NCBI RefSeq assembly: GCF_905115235.1
Contig: NC_051854.1
Location: forward strand, 23,224,001-23,288,000
Source: Hermetia illucens
Taxonomy: Eukaryota > Arthropoda > Insecta > Diptera > Stratiomyidae
Length of the DNA: 64,000 bases
Direction of reading: 5' to 3'
In this document: positions 33,366 through 45,659 of the stretch, one piece after another
Layout: the number at the start of each line of letters is the position of its first letter
How positions within the stretch are numbered: the stretch's first letter is position 1
The notes under the pieces: model-generated
What the model saw: only the letters and a program-made list of their open reading frames with translations
Database searches by the model: none
Told to the model about the DNA's origin: nothing
Position numbers and translations under genes: made by a program

Positions 33366-33835
33366 TTAATGCTCAACTACGACTGGAATTAACTTATCTC
33401 GTTCACGACGATTTCTTCTTATATCGAACTTACGACTGCGACTAAACTTTTGATCTTGGCTCAAGGAGCTAACAACGTGCAGATTGTCGTAGATATCGGT
33501 GACGAGATGTTTTTCAGGTAACATATCTGCTTGTATCTTATACTTGATGGCATTTACGTTTTCGAAGAGCGAAACTGAATATTTTAAGTGGCAGCTTCGC
33601 GCTATAGCAAATGAGAAGTGGTAAGCTGGGTTGATCACTTCTTGAAAAACTTACTGTTGAAAAGTAATCGGTTTTCAGGAACCGAGTTGTGAGATAATTG
33701 GTCTTTCGTGGAAATACAATGAGACGTTGATAATTTATTAGACTGTGGAACACTTCATCGCTTCGAGGTTCTATCTACAAACAATTCAAGTAAATTATTG
33801 AATCTGACTTTCTTCAACTCAACCTTTACTGCAAT

Positions 33836-34054
33836 CTACACTTTTCGAGTAGACTCCATGGACTTTAAGTAGAATACCTTCATTGACACACCCGTAATTA
33901 TCAGACCCTCAACTAAATTTTCCACAGAAGCGAAGATAAATAGTAGGAGAAGCGTATGATAGCGCAAGTAGAACTTCATAGAAATTTTTGAATCCAATAA
34001 AACCAAAATAAAAAAAAATACAAATTTAGGCTTCATGTAAAGGCAGGGGGTCAA
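33836..34054 (-). CDS. Possible secreted-protein first exon, unidentified
   Basis: A minus-strand frame contains a signal-peptide-like start MKFYLRYHTLLLLFIFASV followed by ENLVEGLIITGVSMK and then a GT (GTATTC). A first exon ending here would resemble the leader of a secreted or immunoglobulin-domain protein, but no downstream domain was recognised between 33366 and 33835. This could equally be chance in AT-rich DNA. Confidence 0.2.
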   Translation of the reverse strand: MTPCLYMKPKFVFFFILVLLDSKISMKFYLRYHTLLLLFIFASVENLVEGLIITGVSMKVFYLKSMESTRKV

Positions 34055-34107
34055 GTTGAGTCAATAGATCCCCTCATTTCAACCATTTGAAATCATGCGA
34101 TGACTCA

Positions 34108-34368
34108 TAAGCCTTGTCTACGTCACAAGATACAGACACAGGACAAGGTAATGCTATCTGTCCGATGTTCTTCGCTATGTATGATAAATCCACAAAAGCA
34201 ACAGTGCCCAATACCTTTAAAAGAATGCATAAAAAAGAGTACTCAACCAATGTACTACTATACTCAATCAAACCTTCTATAAAACAAAGACAATATTTCA
34301 TCTACTTTAATGAGCTAAACCAATCAGAGTGTGAAAATCTGACCTTCACACTGGGGAGTTTGACGTGA
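34108..34368 (+). CDS. Unidentified open frame, possible internal exon
   Basis: The frame is open for about 85 codons with a mixed, protein-like composition (ICPMFFAMYDKST, NVLLYSIKPSIKQRQYFIYFNE, ENLTFTLGSL). It ends at AC before a good donor (GTGAGT, about 34365-34370). Possible acceptors lie at CACAAG and GACACAG near 34130-34145. I recognise no family. It is next to a repeat, so a transposon origin is not excluded. Confidence 0.25.
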
Positions 34369-34388
34369 GTATTTGTCGTGTAGGCATA

Positions 34389-34772
34389 ATCCCATGGTCG
34401 TCTTTGAACACAGATTGATTTAAGGCCACAATGAGAGCCCTGCAGGTTCCGGTTTGTATTGAGTGCAGGCTCAGCATTCATACCAGTAGATGCGACGCCT
34501 ATCTGCCACAACTAAAGAGTACGACGCCCAAGTTGCACAGCGCAACTCCACCCTTGAGCCCACCAGCAGCTCTGCTACGATATGGACACAACCACCATGA
34601 AACTCCCACAATGGGGCCAACGGCAAATAACCGAGCTCAAAGCACATCCTCCAGGAATTCTCTTGGAACATATGCTCTCCGAGGGCCACTTCGGTTCCGG
34701 ACGGTACCAAATAACCTCCGGTGAGGCTTCGTAGCAAGAACCACTTCAGATGAGTTCCTTGCAGACTCGGAT
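34389..34772 (-). repeat. Dispersed repeat of unknown class, copy B
   Basis: On the minus strand it reads GAGTCTGCAAGGAACTCATC, then TACGAAGCCTCACCGG, CCCCATTGTGGGAGTTTC, TGGTATGAATGCTGAGCCT and AGGGCTCTCATTGTGG. All blocks are shared with copy C at 53.5 kb in the same order. It lies just before the RTE copy at 34.86 kb but in the opposite orientation. Confidence 0.6.
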
Positions 34773-36438
34773 CTATTCGGAACTGACCTTCAGAAGAGCA
34801 TGCACATGCACATCTGTCCTTCAAAAAATTCAAACCGAAGTTGAATTTAACTTCGCCATGTTATGTGAATAGCATGCTGGTCCCAAGCCCAGAGAAAGGA
34901 GGGTTTGATGCAACGTACGTAGTGCTATCCTCAGTAAAACCCGTGATCATGGAAAGTGAAAAGAGAATGGAGGTGGACGCCCAGCTTAGTTCGGATAATT
35001 ACACCACATTGTACCCTACCTGATAACACCCCTTCGTCAAAGGGGTCTAAAACAAATGACTCTCTTGTTTCTTCAGGTTGGGGTTTCGGAGCAATGGGCT
35101 TATAACCTGCCATCCACCAAAAATCAAACAACATGTAACACGACAGGATTGACACTACGGAAACGATCGCGCTAAGGCACAAGATCAGAGTTTTATGTTA
35201 GTAGTTAAAGAAATGAATTATAATGGTCGCGAGATAACCAACATGAGGTCGTATACAGACTTCAAAACTGGGAAGCTATCAGCGAAATATGAGTTTAGAG
35301 ACGCTTTCATCATGGATAGGAAATTTAAAGCAAGTGTTATCGATTTCAAACCTATACACGAAGGATTGTGCGTACTTCCCATGACAGTAAAGTTAGTTAA
35401 CATTTGGCTTGTCAACATATACGCCTCAACTGAAGATATATATGACGAAATCAAAGAGGAATTTTACCATAGTCTCGAAAGGCTATACGATTCACTGCTT
35501 CCGAATGACGCCAAGATATTGCTCGGCGGTTTCAATGCCAATATTGGAAACTAGGAGGCACATCGAGCAACGACTGGGGCGACAGTCTCCATGATATAAT
35601 ATATCAAATGGCAACGGCCAACATTTCATTGACTTTGGAAGTAGCAGATATGTAATTGTAAAATCGGCATGCTTCCCCCATAAGCGCATTCGCAATGGAC
35701 ATGGGTATCTCCAGGTGGCACTACCTTCAACCAGATAGACCACGTTCTCATGACGAAAAGATGGTCATCCAGCATCTTCGAGTTGAGGTCATATTGAAGA
35801 GCAAATTACGATTTCGAACACTACATGGTGAAAAGGGTTTACAGGTGTTCAATCTTAAAGACTCGAAGGGTTGGAAGGGAAAATGATTCAATAGCGGAAG
35901 AGTACAAACTAAAACTAGAAGAACGATCAGGTCTTATTCCGCAGAATTTCACGAGGAAGGCCATATATGACACCTGATGCGACCTTAAACGCGCTATCGA
36001 AACAATAGCGGAATAGGTGGTTGGGTATGGTTTGATGATGCATACCAGGAAGCGCCAGATAAAAAAAAACAAGGAATGCAGACAGCATATAGAGCGGACC
36101 ACAAGGACGAAGAGAGAAATTTAGAAATTACAAAAATCTCCGACGAGCAAACCTACAAAGTAATGAAGAGTTTGAGGCGTGGGCGTGAATCCAAAATTTC
36201 CCGCTTTAAAAGCAAAAACGGGGCCACCATTGGAGGCGAAAGCAAAACACATGGGGGATGGAGATATTTTTTTAAAGAACTCTTTAACCAGTCAGTCATC
36301 AGATATCAAAAGATTAACAGGGGGACATACCCGCTGAAATCATCAAATCAGGCGATCCATGAACCATGAAATTGACCAGCTATTTACGGTCAAAAAGGTG
36401 CTTGAAAAATGCTAGAAATTCTTGGACTTAAAGCAGGC

Positions 36439-36449
36439 ATACGTAAGTT
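36439..36449 (+). repeat. Target site duplication, left
   Basis: ATACGTAAGTT, repeated exactly at 36745-36755 on the other side of the SINE. Confidence 0.85.
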
Positions 36450-36744
36450 GTGTGTCCGGATAGCTGAGTGGTTAGAGCACAAGGCTATCGTACGGAAGGT
36501 CGCGGTTCAAATCTCACTGGTGGCAGTGGAATTTGTATCATGATTTGACGTCGGATACCAGTCGACTCAGTTGTGAATGAGTACCTTAGTCAAATCAGGG
36601 TAATAATCACGGGCGAGCGCAATGCTGACCACATTGCCTCCTACAGTACACTGTAGTGTACCGTTTCGGTCTTGAATGAAGTGCTCTAACACACTTCAAG
36701 GCGCTGATCCAATATGGATTGTTGCGCCAACGATTATTATTATT
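36450..36744 (+). mobile_element. tRNA-derived SINE, complete, 295 bp
   Basis: The head carries pol III promoter boxes of tRNA type: an A box TAGCTGAGTGGTTAGAG at about 36459 and a B box GGTTCAAATCTC at about 36505. The body follows (ACCAGTCGACTC, TGAATGAGTACC, GTACCGTTTCGGTCTTGAATG). The last 23 bases before the tail (36706-36728) resemble the 3' end of an RTE LINE at 45128-45106. The tail is a (TTA)n repeat. Perfect 11 bp target duplications flank it. A truncated relative lies at 28425-28645. Confidence 0.9.
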
Positions 36745-36755
36745 ATACGTAAGTT
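36745..36755 (+). repeat. Target site duplication, right
   Basis: ATACGTAAGTT, identical to 36439-36449. Removing one copy with the SINE leaves the LINE frame continuous across the site. Confidence 0.85.
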
Positions 36756-37220
36756 TTAACCGAAATATGCTATATACAGTAATGCTTAACTTGAGAATTC
36801 CAGCAAAACTGATACACCTTACCAAAATGATCATGTCCTACTTAACCGCCGTCCTACTTATCAGCAAAGGACAACGAATTAGTGAAAACAAGACAAAACT
36901 GAACCGCAAAGGAGAAAAATAATGCCAATCAGACAAAACATAACGATTGACGAGTACAACACTTAGGCGTACAACTGGCCAAAGATGAAAATTAGTGGAC
37001 GAAATAAAATGTTGAACTCAGCTCGCAAACAGAACCTCGGTCCTGGCGATTTAAAAAAAAAAAAACTGCAAGTGTACACATCGATAATAAAACCTATGCT
37101 ATGCTACGGATCCATGTTCCATGGACCTAACACAAACTTCCGAAAAACTGGACAATACCCCCCAGATAATAACAAGGACGAGATCTTAAACGATTCTGCA
37201 TCTGGATGCCGTGGACAGTA

Positions 37221-37500
37221 GATGATTTTTTTCATGTTTTGAAGGAGGACTGCCGCCAAACTGTACCTATGTCCACCCAGAGAAAGTTCTTGCTCCCGCT
37301 ATTAATCAACAGATTTTTGTGAGCAAAGGGTTTTATTGCTGCGTAACATCGCAACTCGGTAGCAAACTTTAGGAAACTCACTGCAGAACAATTTTTAAAA
37401 TTATGTTTTCTTTTTTTAGGAAATAACAAACAGTTGTTCAAATAGATTTTAACAATTCCAGGTAATGAGTACGGCAAAAAGCGGCCCTAAGTACTGTAAA
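37221..37500. other. No gene recognised
   Basis: Spacer between the end of the RTE copy and a jockey-like LINE. Confidence 0.4.
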
Positions 37501-37539
37501 ATCATGAATCAAGGGAGGGCGATATCTATACGACGTTTG

Positions 37540-39200
37540 CGAAGATGACGAGAGGTCGGAATTACTCAAATCCTTGCGGAATCCAGCGAGCTAAATACAA
37601 TGCTGTGCTGCGGCAAAATGAGGATCAGCATACTCAAATCGAGCTGCTGACGGCAGTATTTCCCGCTATAAACAAGGAACAGCACATTGTAACGCTGATG
37701 AAAACAACGAAAGTACCAATTGATTTTCCCCCACTGCGCTAGCCAAGACAAGCAACAACTTGGTCAGCGCTTCTGGAGTCCACAAGGAAACGAAAGGAGG
37801 CACCCGAAGCTAAGAAAATTTGGCTTGAGGTCGTCGAGGAAGTGCAACAGGAAGATTCATTTAACTTCATCTGCGGGCAGAAAAAAAGCAAAAAGCAAGA
37901 GATTGATGATAGTGTAAGTGCTCCCCAAGACTCAGTACCGCCTCTGCTTCCAGTGCCTCAAGACCCATGAGCAAGCTCCGCATTGCTCCAACCGTGGAAA
38001 TGGTAGCCAAACGGGAAGCTACCAAAACCCGGAAGACAACTAAAAACTCTTCAGTCAAGAAAACGGGGTCAACTGTTACAGAGCCCAACCACGTCAGACG
38101 TATCATACGCGCCAACCGCTAAGAAGTCTCTTCTCAAAGTACGATCCAACCGGACGCCAAGCAATCAACCATTGCCCAGCAACAATTCTCTACAATTAAA
38201 CTTAACCTTAACTTATTCAGTCACGTATTGTCACATTTAATTCTACCTCCCTGATCTCAAAGACAGACAATTACTGCATTTCAGAGACCCATCTCAATAC
38301 AGACATAATCTAAACTTCACCGGATATAACATTATCGGAAACAATACTAATTCCGGGGCTGCCCTCCTAGTTCGAAAAGACTAATTTTTTGAGGAGATCG
38401 CTATTAAATACCTGCAAATTTCCTCCGTTGTAGTGTCAAAAGTTGAACCTACGGATAGTAGACAGATCTTGGAAGTCTCCGTCTACATCAAATATATGAT
38501 ATTTCTAAAACGGAACAACTGCGCTATGACTTCGAAGTCCCCAGTTAAAATCAAAATATCTCTTTCTCAGTTTTGATTTCAACTCGAGGGGCGACAAGGC
38601 AGTCAATATAAATGGGAAAACGCTGCTAATGGATCCATGACTGTTTTTTCCTCGCCAATATTTAGATGATTTCTCCAGAGAGAGACAAGATAAGTATTAA
38701 GTCTATCCACGACTACTTCCTGCTGTCTGACGAAACCAAACAAAGTTTTCAGATGAAATTCTCTGAAACATCACGAGGTATGACTGACCATCTCGCAGTA
38801 AAATTTCACCTTTCCTCGTCCTCTCAACTGCAAAAATGAGTTTGAACAACTATCAGATCCTTCGCTTGCAGAGACTGGGATAAATTCAAGTCAAACTTAG
38901 AGCTTAAGTTGAACTTAAAAAAAAACCGTCATAGGCTGGAACTTGTCAGACCAAAAGACCAAAAGAAAGACATCTTCTCCGAGCCAAACAATTTCAGACC
39001 CATTTGCCTACTTTAAACAATACAAAATAATCGGACACAACTTCCCTAATCTGTCAGAATTACGATCCGCTTTTTTGAAGATACATAGGCTGTCCTATGT
39101 CAACTTATGAAATTAATTTTCCGATCACACATTTCCGGTACACACAGAGCGCGACCAGGCATTGAGGAAAACCTGAAATTAGTCACATAAGTTACGCCGA
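37540..39200 (+). mobile_element. Jockey-like LINE, ORF1 end and endonuclease
   Basis: A Lys/Pro/Ser-rich ORF1-like stretch (QKKSKKQEIDD, APTAKKSLLKVRSN, about 37880-38150) is followed by an endonuclease-like part. That part reads NLNFTGYNIIGNNTNSGAALLVRKD (about 38310-38382) and ISSVVVSKVEP, with the usual order of jockey endonucleases. No reverse transcriptase was seen after it. Many stops are present. Confidence 0.5.
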
Positions 39201-41280
39201 AATTTCCCCGGCTAATTCGTACAAATTCTTAGGTCGCCAAAAATTTCTTTATTGATTTATTTTCCTTATTTTATAGTTCTGATAATTGGTAACTCCGATA
39301 AATCTTACCAAACCGCGTTTCTACCGTAGTAGTAAAAGAATTAAAATAGGCAACGAATAAGCTAGACAGTAAGAATAGGATTAACCAAGACCTACACTTG
39401 TATGCCTAAATATAATAAAGTATCATAGTAAAAAGATAAAATATGACCTATTTTAGGCAAAATTACCAGCATAAATAGTATCCTTTACATAAAAATGTCT
39501 AAGATTTATTTAAATGGTAGACAGAAAGGATTGCAGATAGAACCCTGTTGGAAATTGGAAAATGAATAGAACTAGTTTGTTGTATGATTGGGGTGACGAA
39601 AAGCAGGTTGGCTTGAAATCTCCAGAGAGATAGGAGCTCTCAAAATGAGAAGGGAACACTCAGAATGCTTGACTGCACTCGGTGTGCGTGGTTCCCTGAA
39701 CACTAGATGGGAAGAGTAAATTGTCCCTCAAAGTTAGCACGGCCAGGTCCATTTAATTCTTAAACAAAAACAGAGTTGTTATCTCGACTCAGATCAGCTA
39801 AGGTTACGGAATTTATATATTTTCAGCCAACAACACTTGTACTAGCTTTTGGTGGTGAGGTGAGGTAGTGTCTGATGAGTTTGTCTGTGCCCTGGCGTAC
39901 GAAACCGTCAGCAATTTTATTTACCAGCGTTATTAACCTTAGCATGCTATTATAGATTCCCAGCTCCCATACTAAACAATGCTTACTCAACTCTCTTGTA
40001 CTTCGCAAAATATACAAGCTTTCAAATGAATAGTTTTATTCAAGTTCTCCTGCTTGGAAATTATATAACCGACGAAAGGTATTTAACAAATTTCCGGCTT
40101 CTTATAAAGGAAAACCAGAAAATTCTTTTAGGATCATCATCAAATTGAGAAGGTTAATCCTCCCAAATAAATCTAGAGTTATTAGTTGTGCTTCTATTCA
40201 AAATAGGATAAAGATGTTCGTATTGTAGAGTCCTCTTATTTAAATTCTAAAAAGAAGTTCCGACTCTAAATGAAAAATTAAATAAAATCTAAATAAATCC
40301 GGATAAAGGGCATTTAATTATACTTTTCTTTTAATATTGAAAGTATCTGATACTTCCGGAATTTCGAATAATTTAGACACTCAAAGATGTTATTCACTAA
40401 AAACTTCTAGATAAACCTAAATGAATAATGCTATATTTTGGTCGTTTTCGTAGGTATTCATCGATTTAATTGGTAAAGTCATAATTCAAATGACGCCTCA
40501 TTATCAAAAAATTTGCAAACAACGTAAACATGTTTTTGGTATCTTTCCTATAAAAAATCGGAAACTTCACTGAGATCATCATTAGCGATGAAGATGTTTG
40601 ATTCATAGTCTTTCAATTCAATAGCAGTAATAATTGCTGCATATACGCTGTAGACTATCCGGACATACATTCCAAGTTGCAGCAATGACTTTTTTTTAGC
40701 AACCGTACAATATGTTCCAGTAGTAAATATGCTAATGAAGTGGATAACCTTGTGTGATGTATATTTAGACGAATCCGCGCATTATCTCTGTGATGTCTTC
40801 AAACACGTGGAACTTGAACTCATCTTCGAAATTGTATGAGGCCTTAAAGCTTCGTTTGATGAATTAAGCCGCCTTTGTATCATTTCAGCCAACATCCATA
40901 GGCATTTGAATTTTTAAATTTTTTTTTCAGTGAACTTTATACAAGCCAATAACTTCCATAAATTCAACTCTATGCGTACGTATATGGCACCGTAGGCACA
41001 ATGCAGTATTAATGATTGAGTATTAGGAATTCGCAAGTGAAAAATTTTACCACTCTTAGCGAAAAACTTAAATAGTACCTAAAAGATCTGTCTGCTATAC
41101 TGTTCGCATCTAAAATATTGAAACACGGAAAGCAAGGTTTCCTTATTTTGAATTTTCCTTCGATGATGCTTTAGAGTGTAATATCATAATTTGGTCATGA
41201 GAATACACCTTTTACGTACTGTAACACTGGTTTACAAATTTTACCAATTTTGGTAAAATACCTAACTTTTTCTTATACTA
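39201..41280. other. AT-rich DNA, no gene recognised
   Basis: A 2 kb stretch with no frame above 64 codons and no recognisable repeat. Confidence 0.55.
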
Positions 41281-41289
41281 CTTCCTACT

Positions 41290-43760
41290 CCTGCTTTTGT
41301 CCCATCGGACACCACCTTGTCATGGTGGGGCAGCCTATAGTAGTTCATTACTACACTAAAGGCATCCAAATCACATGATCACTGTCACTTTGAGCAGTCA
41401 AGTCGCGGCCAAGTCACGGATTATGGAAGGTATGCTCTTCGTTTCAGTGGAAAGTCTGTACTTAGTGTCTACATCGCAATCAACCAGAAAGGTTAGTACT
41501 GTTGCCTAATTCTACCAGAAAACGGAAGAGGAAGACTGGGCAGAAGGAAATTTCAGTCGAAAAAGAAAGGAGACTGAAGGCTAAATCTTACCTGTCACAA
41601 CCTTCTCCTCCATTCTACCACGAAATACTAAAGAAAAGGAAGCTGGTGATGTGGTCTAATACCGGTATGTGGAAATGGAACCATGCGGATCCGGGACCGT
41701 GAATCTGGCATGACTCCCAGTCGACGACAGAGGGAGGTACCGCGGAAGAAGGCAAAGCCTCCTGGGAATAAGGTCATGCTACAGCACCAGGCGTTTCAAT
41801 ACCCAAAGAAATCGGACGGCACAAAGTTGATAACCCTCATGAGACCCACATTATACGCAGCAGACACTTCAATCAACGATGGTTTTCACATTCGACATTA
41901 AAAATTAACTTGCAGCACGATAAAGCCTCTGCTTTCTACTGATCACAACGTTGGCAAAATTTTGAGGATTGTTCTTATATATTTCTGACACAAGAGCCGT
42001 GGGCTCAATTTAACAATATCTGTGGTATTGGATCAGTAAAGGTGGCTATGATTTTGTACGATGAGAGATTCTCAAGACCGAAAACCGACATCCTGATATC
42101 AAAATTATTAGAGGGAACCATGCTGAAACAATCCTGTTCCCAAGACCTATTTGCGCTCACCTCACAATACCAGATTAATGGATGATTCTTTGTGTCCTCC
42201 GCCGAAGTGTGGCACTGTATGAAAAAGTAGTATTGAACTCTTAATAGCTTATGATGCGAAGGCTTAACATATTTACTGGGGGAATAGTAAATGCAATCCT
42301 AGAGGAGAAAAGCTATGTGATTTCATTACTTCAACTGGTTTCGGGACTGCCATTTGTGTTGCCAAGAAGTATAGTAATTCCCCTAAAAATCTGTCCTTCA
42401 AAGTCTTTTCGAGTCAATTAGAGATTGGCGGTGCTAGACGAAGTCTCATTGTCAGACCATCGTTATTTAGATTTCAATCTGATTATCGCAAGCGATCTGA
42501 CTTTAATACAGAGACAGAATCAGGAAGTCTAAATCGCACACTTTAGAGACAAATGCGGAAAAACGGTTCCCCGCTGGAATCGAAAACTACATAAACTCAG
42601 GAAATCAACCAGACGATGTGAATCGAGCATGTAAAAATGATAAGAATGAACACTGGTTGAAAGCATGAATTTAAGAAGCTCACGTTCGAAGCGAGACTTC
42701 TTCAAAACATAGTGTAAAAAACTGGAAGCTGAAGGAGAGACTATGCAGAGTCCTTAAAGGGATCAGTCTGCGAAGTTGGACTGTCTTAGAAAACCCAATG
42801 GAGCATTCTCGAAAATACACCATCCGAGAGAAAACGTGACAGAAATAGGAGGGAAAGAGTTGGTGACAAGCAACACTTTCGCGTTGAAAGGCTTATTTAC
42901 TCTGCGAGCGACAAAATCTGCCAGTATACACCCAAGGTTATGCGAATGACGGGGCTGTGCTACCTGTTAGTTGTAATTTCGGAAAGGTATATGGAAATAT
43001 ATAACGTGCCGTTGATTCGTATGCCTCAGACATGGAAGAAAGAAAATGAATTGTCTTTGCATAATGTTGCTTTCATTAGGCCAATGTTCAGTTGCATGCA
43101 TAGGTAGACTGGTGAGTTAAAGTGCTAAATGCATTACTTAATTTGCAGCTCTTGGATATACATATATATCTAGAGTGCTCCAACGAAGGCAACTCATATA
43201 TTAATTCGTTTAGATCTATGGGGAAAAACGGAAAAGAGCATTGGAAGAATTATTGTGAAAACTGAATCCAAGTCTTGAATGCCTTCTGCTTCTCGAACAC
43301 ATCAACAGATGTATCTGTTTTGTAGAACATCTAAAGTTATCTTCAAAGAAGTGAAGTGGGTGAAAGCAGAAGAATGTGTGCCGGAAGCTACTGGGATCTT
43401 CTTTACTGATGACTCAAAACAGTCTACCTTTCGAATAGAAATGAGAAGTGGGCTTTTTCCTTAGGACAATATGTCACGTTTCTTCAGGTTGAAGTGTATA
43501 CGATACTAAGGGAACCAACCAAAAGAGTTCACCTTTTCGTAGTGCCGGACAAGAACCAGCAATGGAAGTGTCAGCAGCATTGGCTAATTCTGCCATCAAA
43601 AACTGGGAACAAGCCTCCTATAAGGACAGAGCAGAGCTTTGATGCTGCCAGACCACCAAACTTTTCCTGTCAGAATCAAACACTACAAATTTATCCGGTT
43701 ACACAATACACACAATACAAGTAGGCGTTCTGACTGACCATAATTCACTAGCTGGCTATA
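41290..43760 (+). mobile_element. LOA/R1-group LINE, ORF1 tail, endonuclease and RNase H remnants
   Basis: The front has CHHGGAAY and a Lys/Arg-rich ORF1-like frame (41502-41700). The end of the endonuclease is recognisable near 42430-42500 as RLAVLDEVSLSDHRYLDF, where SDHR is the conserved catalytic motif. An RNase H-type piece with FFTDDSKQSTFRIEMRSG lies at about 43400-43460. The RT core between them is largely lost. Confidence 0.55.
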
Positions 43761-45090
43761 TATTAATGTAGTTTAGAATATATATATATCAGGAAGCGAT
43801 ATGGGCCAAAGTTTGTTTATATATTGTTGCTATAGACCCCATAGGCATAGCACGCCAGCCGCGCCATCGTTGGAATGTGAAATTTCACCGAATATTATAC
43901 GATTTAAAATCGTCCACGGTTAACGTCGCGCATGGGGCATTGAAAGATTTACGACCACAAGGGCTTTCGTGACCCGGTGTACCTTGGCGAAGTCGGTGTT
44001 ATTTGCTGCAACTTCTATTTCACTCTTCAGCGCTCCACTTTTCGTACCTTTTTACCGTAACGGAGCTTAAGGTCGTCGCGCCCACTCCCACTCGCGGCCA
44101 TCAGCAGAGCTCTCAGCTCCTTACGTTCATAGATCCGCCTCCACGTTTCTACAATCGGCCAGGGGTTATAACATCAACAACACAATAACATGTTTCGTAG
44201 GATAGGTAGCAATAATCATATGAGATTCAACGAAAGATATTTCATCGCTATGCTACAGCGATAGTAGCAGGAGGAAAATAGTCTTGGCATAAATCCACAG
44301 ATTGCCACAAACTTTCAGAATTTCGAATTGGGAAGAAGCAAAAAAGGGAAAAGAGATGTGATAGAAATCGAGAGAATATTATTCAGTTAATCGGTTTTGA
44401 CTGGATTATGTCCATCATGGTTAAGTTAATATGCATTTAAGTAATTAAGTAAGGGCCTTACCAATCTCATATTGTATCTTAAAATAATCCTTGAAAATCC
44501 AGGCAAGGCCTGCAGACACTGGCACTTACGGGAAAAGATGCTGCGATGTCGCAAGAGAAAATTATGGATAGAGCTATTTCGCTAAAGTAGCACCAATTCC
44601 ATAGTATAGGTTCAATTTTCCTCATCCTACTATCTGAAAATATTCGTTAATTTCATCGTAAAGGAATGGCTCACAAAGAGACTCAACTCCACGATCGATT
44701 TCATAGCTCCTCTAGGATGATAATAGTAACTCAACACCGCAGTTCTATAATATTGCTTCTCCACCTTCCACGATATCAGGCTCAGAACTGTACCTGTCAC
44801 CTATTTGAACGTCTGCGAAATCGCACGTTTTGCATTGCCCAGAAAATTTATTTTTCATCGCAGCAGAGATTTCAGTTTAGTTCGATCTGGTTTGGTGTGA
44901 TTGGCCCGTTTTTCCTTCATATACAATATAGGGCTACTTAAGTTCGATTTATTACACAATACAATTCATCTACAACTGAATCCACACGCTTCTTCGTTTC
45001 GAGGACTTTTAAAAGCCAACCCTATTAAATCTTCGCCAATACCGAATTTTCCACATTTGGACCAGTAAATCAGCAAAAAGGCAGCCCGGT
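43761..45090. other. No gene recognised
   Basis: Contains a short (AT)n tract near 43780 and open frames of 60-90 codons without recognisable domains. Confidence 0.45.
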
Positions 45091-45290
45091 ATCATCATCA
45101 TCAACGGCGCAACAATCGGTATCCGATCTAATCCTGCCTCAATGAAAAATTCCAGACATCCCGATTTTGCGCTGAGATCTACAAATGCCATATCCCTAAA
45201 AATTGTTTGGCGTCCTGGCCTACCTGGTCTGGGCCACCACTCCATCTGAGGCAGGGTAATATTGCCCTTATAGACTTTACGGCCTAGATT
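45091..45290 (-). mobile_element. RTE LINE 3' end with (GAT)n tail
   Basis: On the minus strand it reads LPQMEWWPRPGRPGRQTIFRD, then FIEAGLDRIPIVAP, then ends in GATTGTTGCGCC followed by a GAT repeat at 45102-45091. The last blocks match the ending near 31560-31692. Confidence 0.65.
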
Positions 45291-45650
45291 ATCCTCGTCT
45301 CAAATCTATTTCAATTCCAGACTGTTTCGCATCTAGTCTTATCAATACGTTAACTAATATATCGCCAAGTCGAAGCTGGCAAAGCTCTTGACAAAACTTG
45401 GCTTAGATTTCAAACTCAACAATAATTTTAAGTTAAAATTACTCTTATACCAATGTAATATTGGATATTATGATTGGTACGATTAAAGAAAAACTGGCAA
45501 ATTTTGTTGGTGCGTTGACCATAACACCGAGAAACCATTTTTGACAGCGAAAATGTGGCCGCAATGATGGCTGCGATGAATGCTTTGCGTTCGAGAACGG
45601 TCGCGAACACGGTTGGCATATGCCGAAATCATCATAGGTTTGCGGATTAG
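45291..45650. other. No gene recognised
   Basis: Non-coding spacer. A 63-codon minus-strand frame (45428-45619) has no recognisable domain. Confidence 0.4.
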
Positions 45651-45659
45651 GCCACTAAA

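Larger units (their letters stand above)
34860..37220 (+). mobile_element. RTE-type LINE copy 2, interrupted by a SINE
   Basis: The leader is shared with copy 1 (GGTCCCAAGCCCAG, AAAACCCGTGATC). The endonuclease follows in a 119-codon frame at 35195-35554: VIDFKPIHEGLCVLPM, WLVNIYASTED, LLGGFNANIGN. Then come EITKISDEQTYKVMKSLRRG (about 36120-36180), KSFLR-type RT pieces, and LDLKQAYVS. That block is split by the SINE and continues as FNRNMLYTVMLNLRIPAKLI (about 36757-36816). A C-terminal part follows (YTSIIKPMLCYGS, about 37075-37115). Several frameshifts and deletions are present. Confidence 0.75.

Noticed and set aside
36450-36525. A tRNA gene (A and B boxes present)
   Set aside because: The boxes are the head of a SINE. 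The sequence does not fold into a proper acceptor stem with its 3' flank, and the element continues for 295 bp with target duplications.
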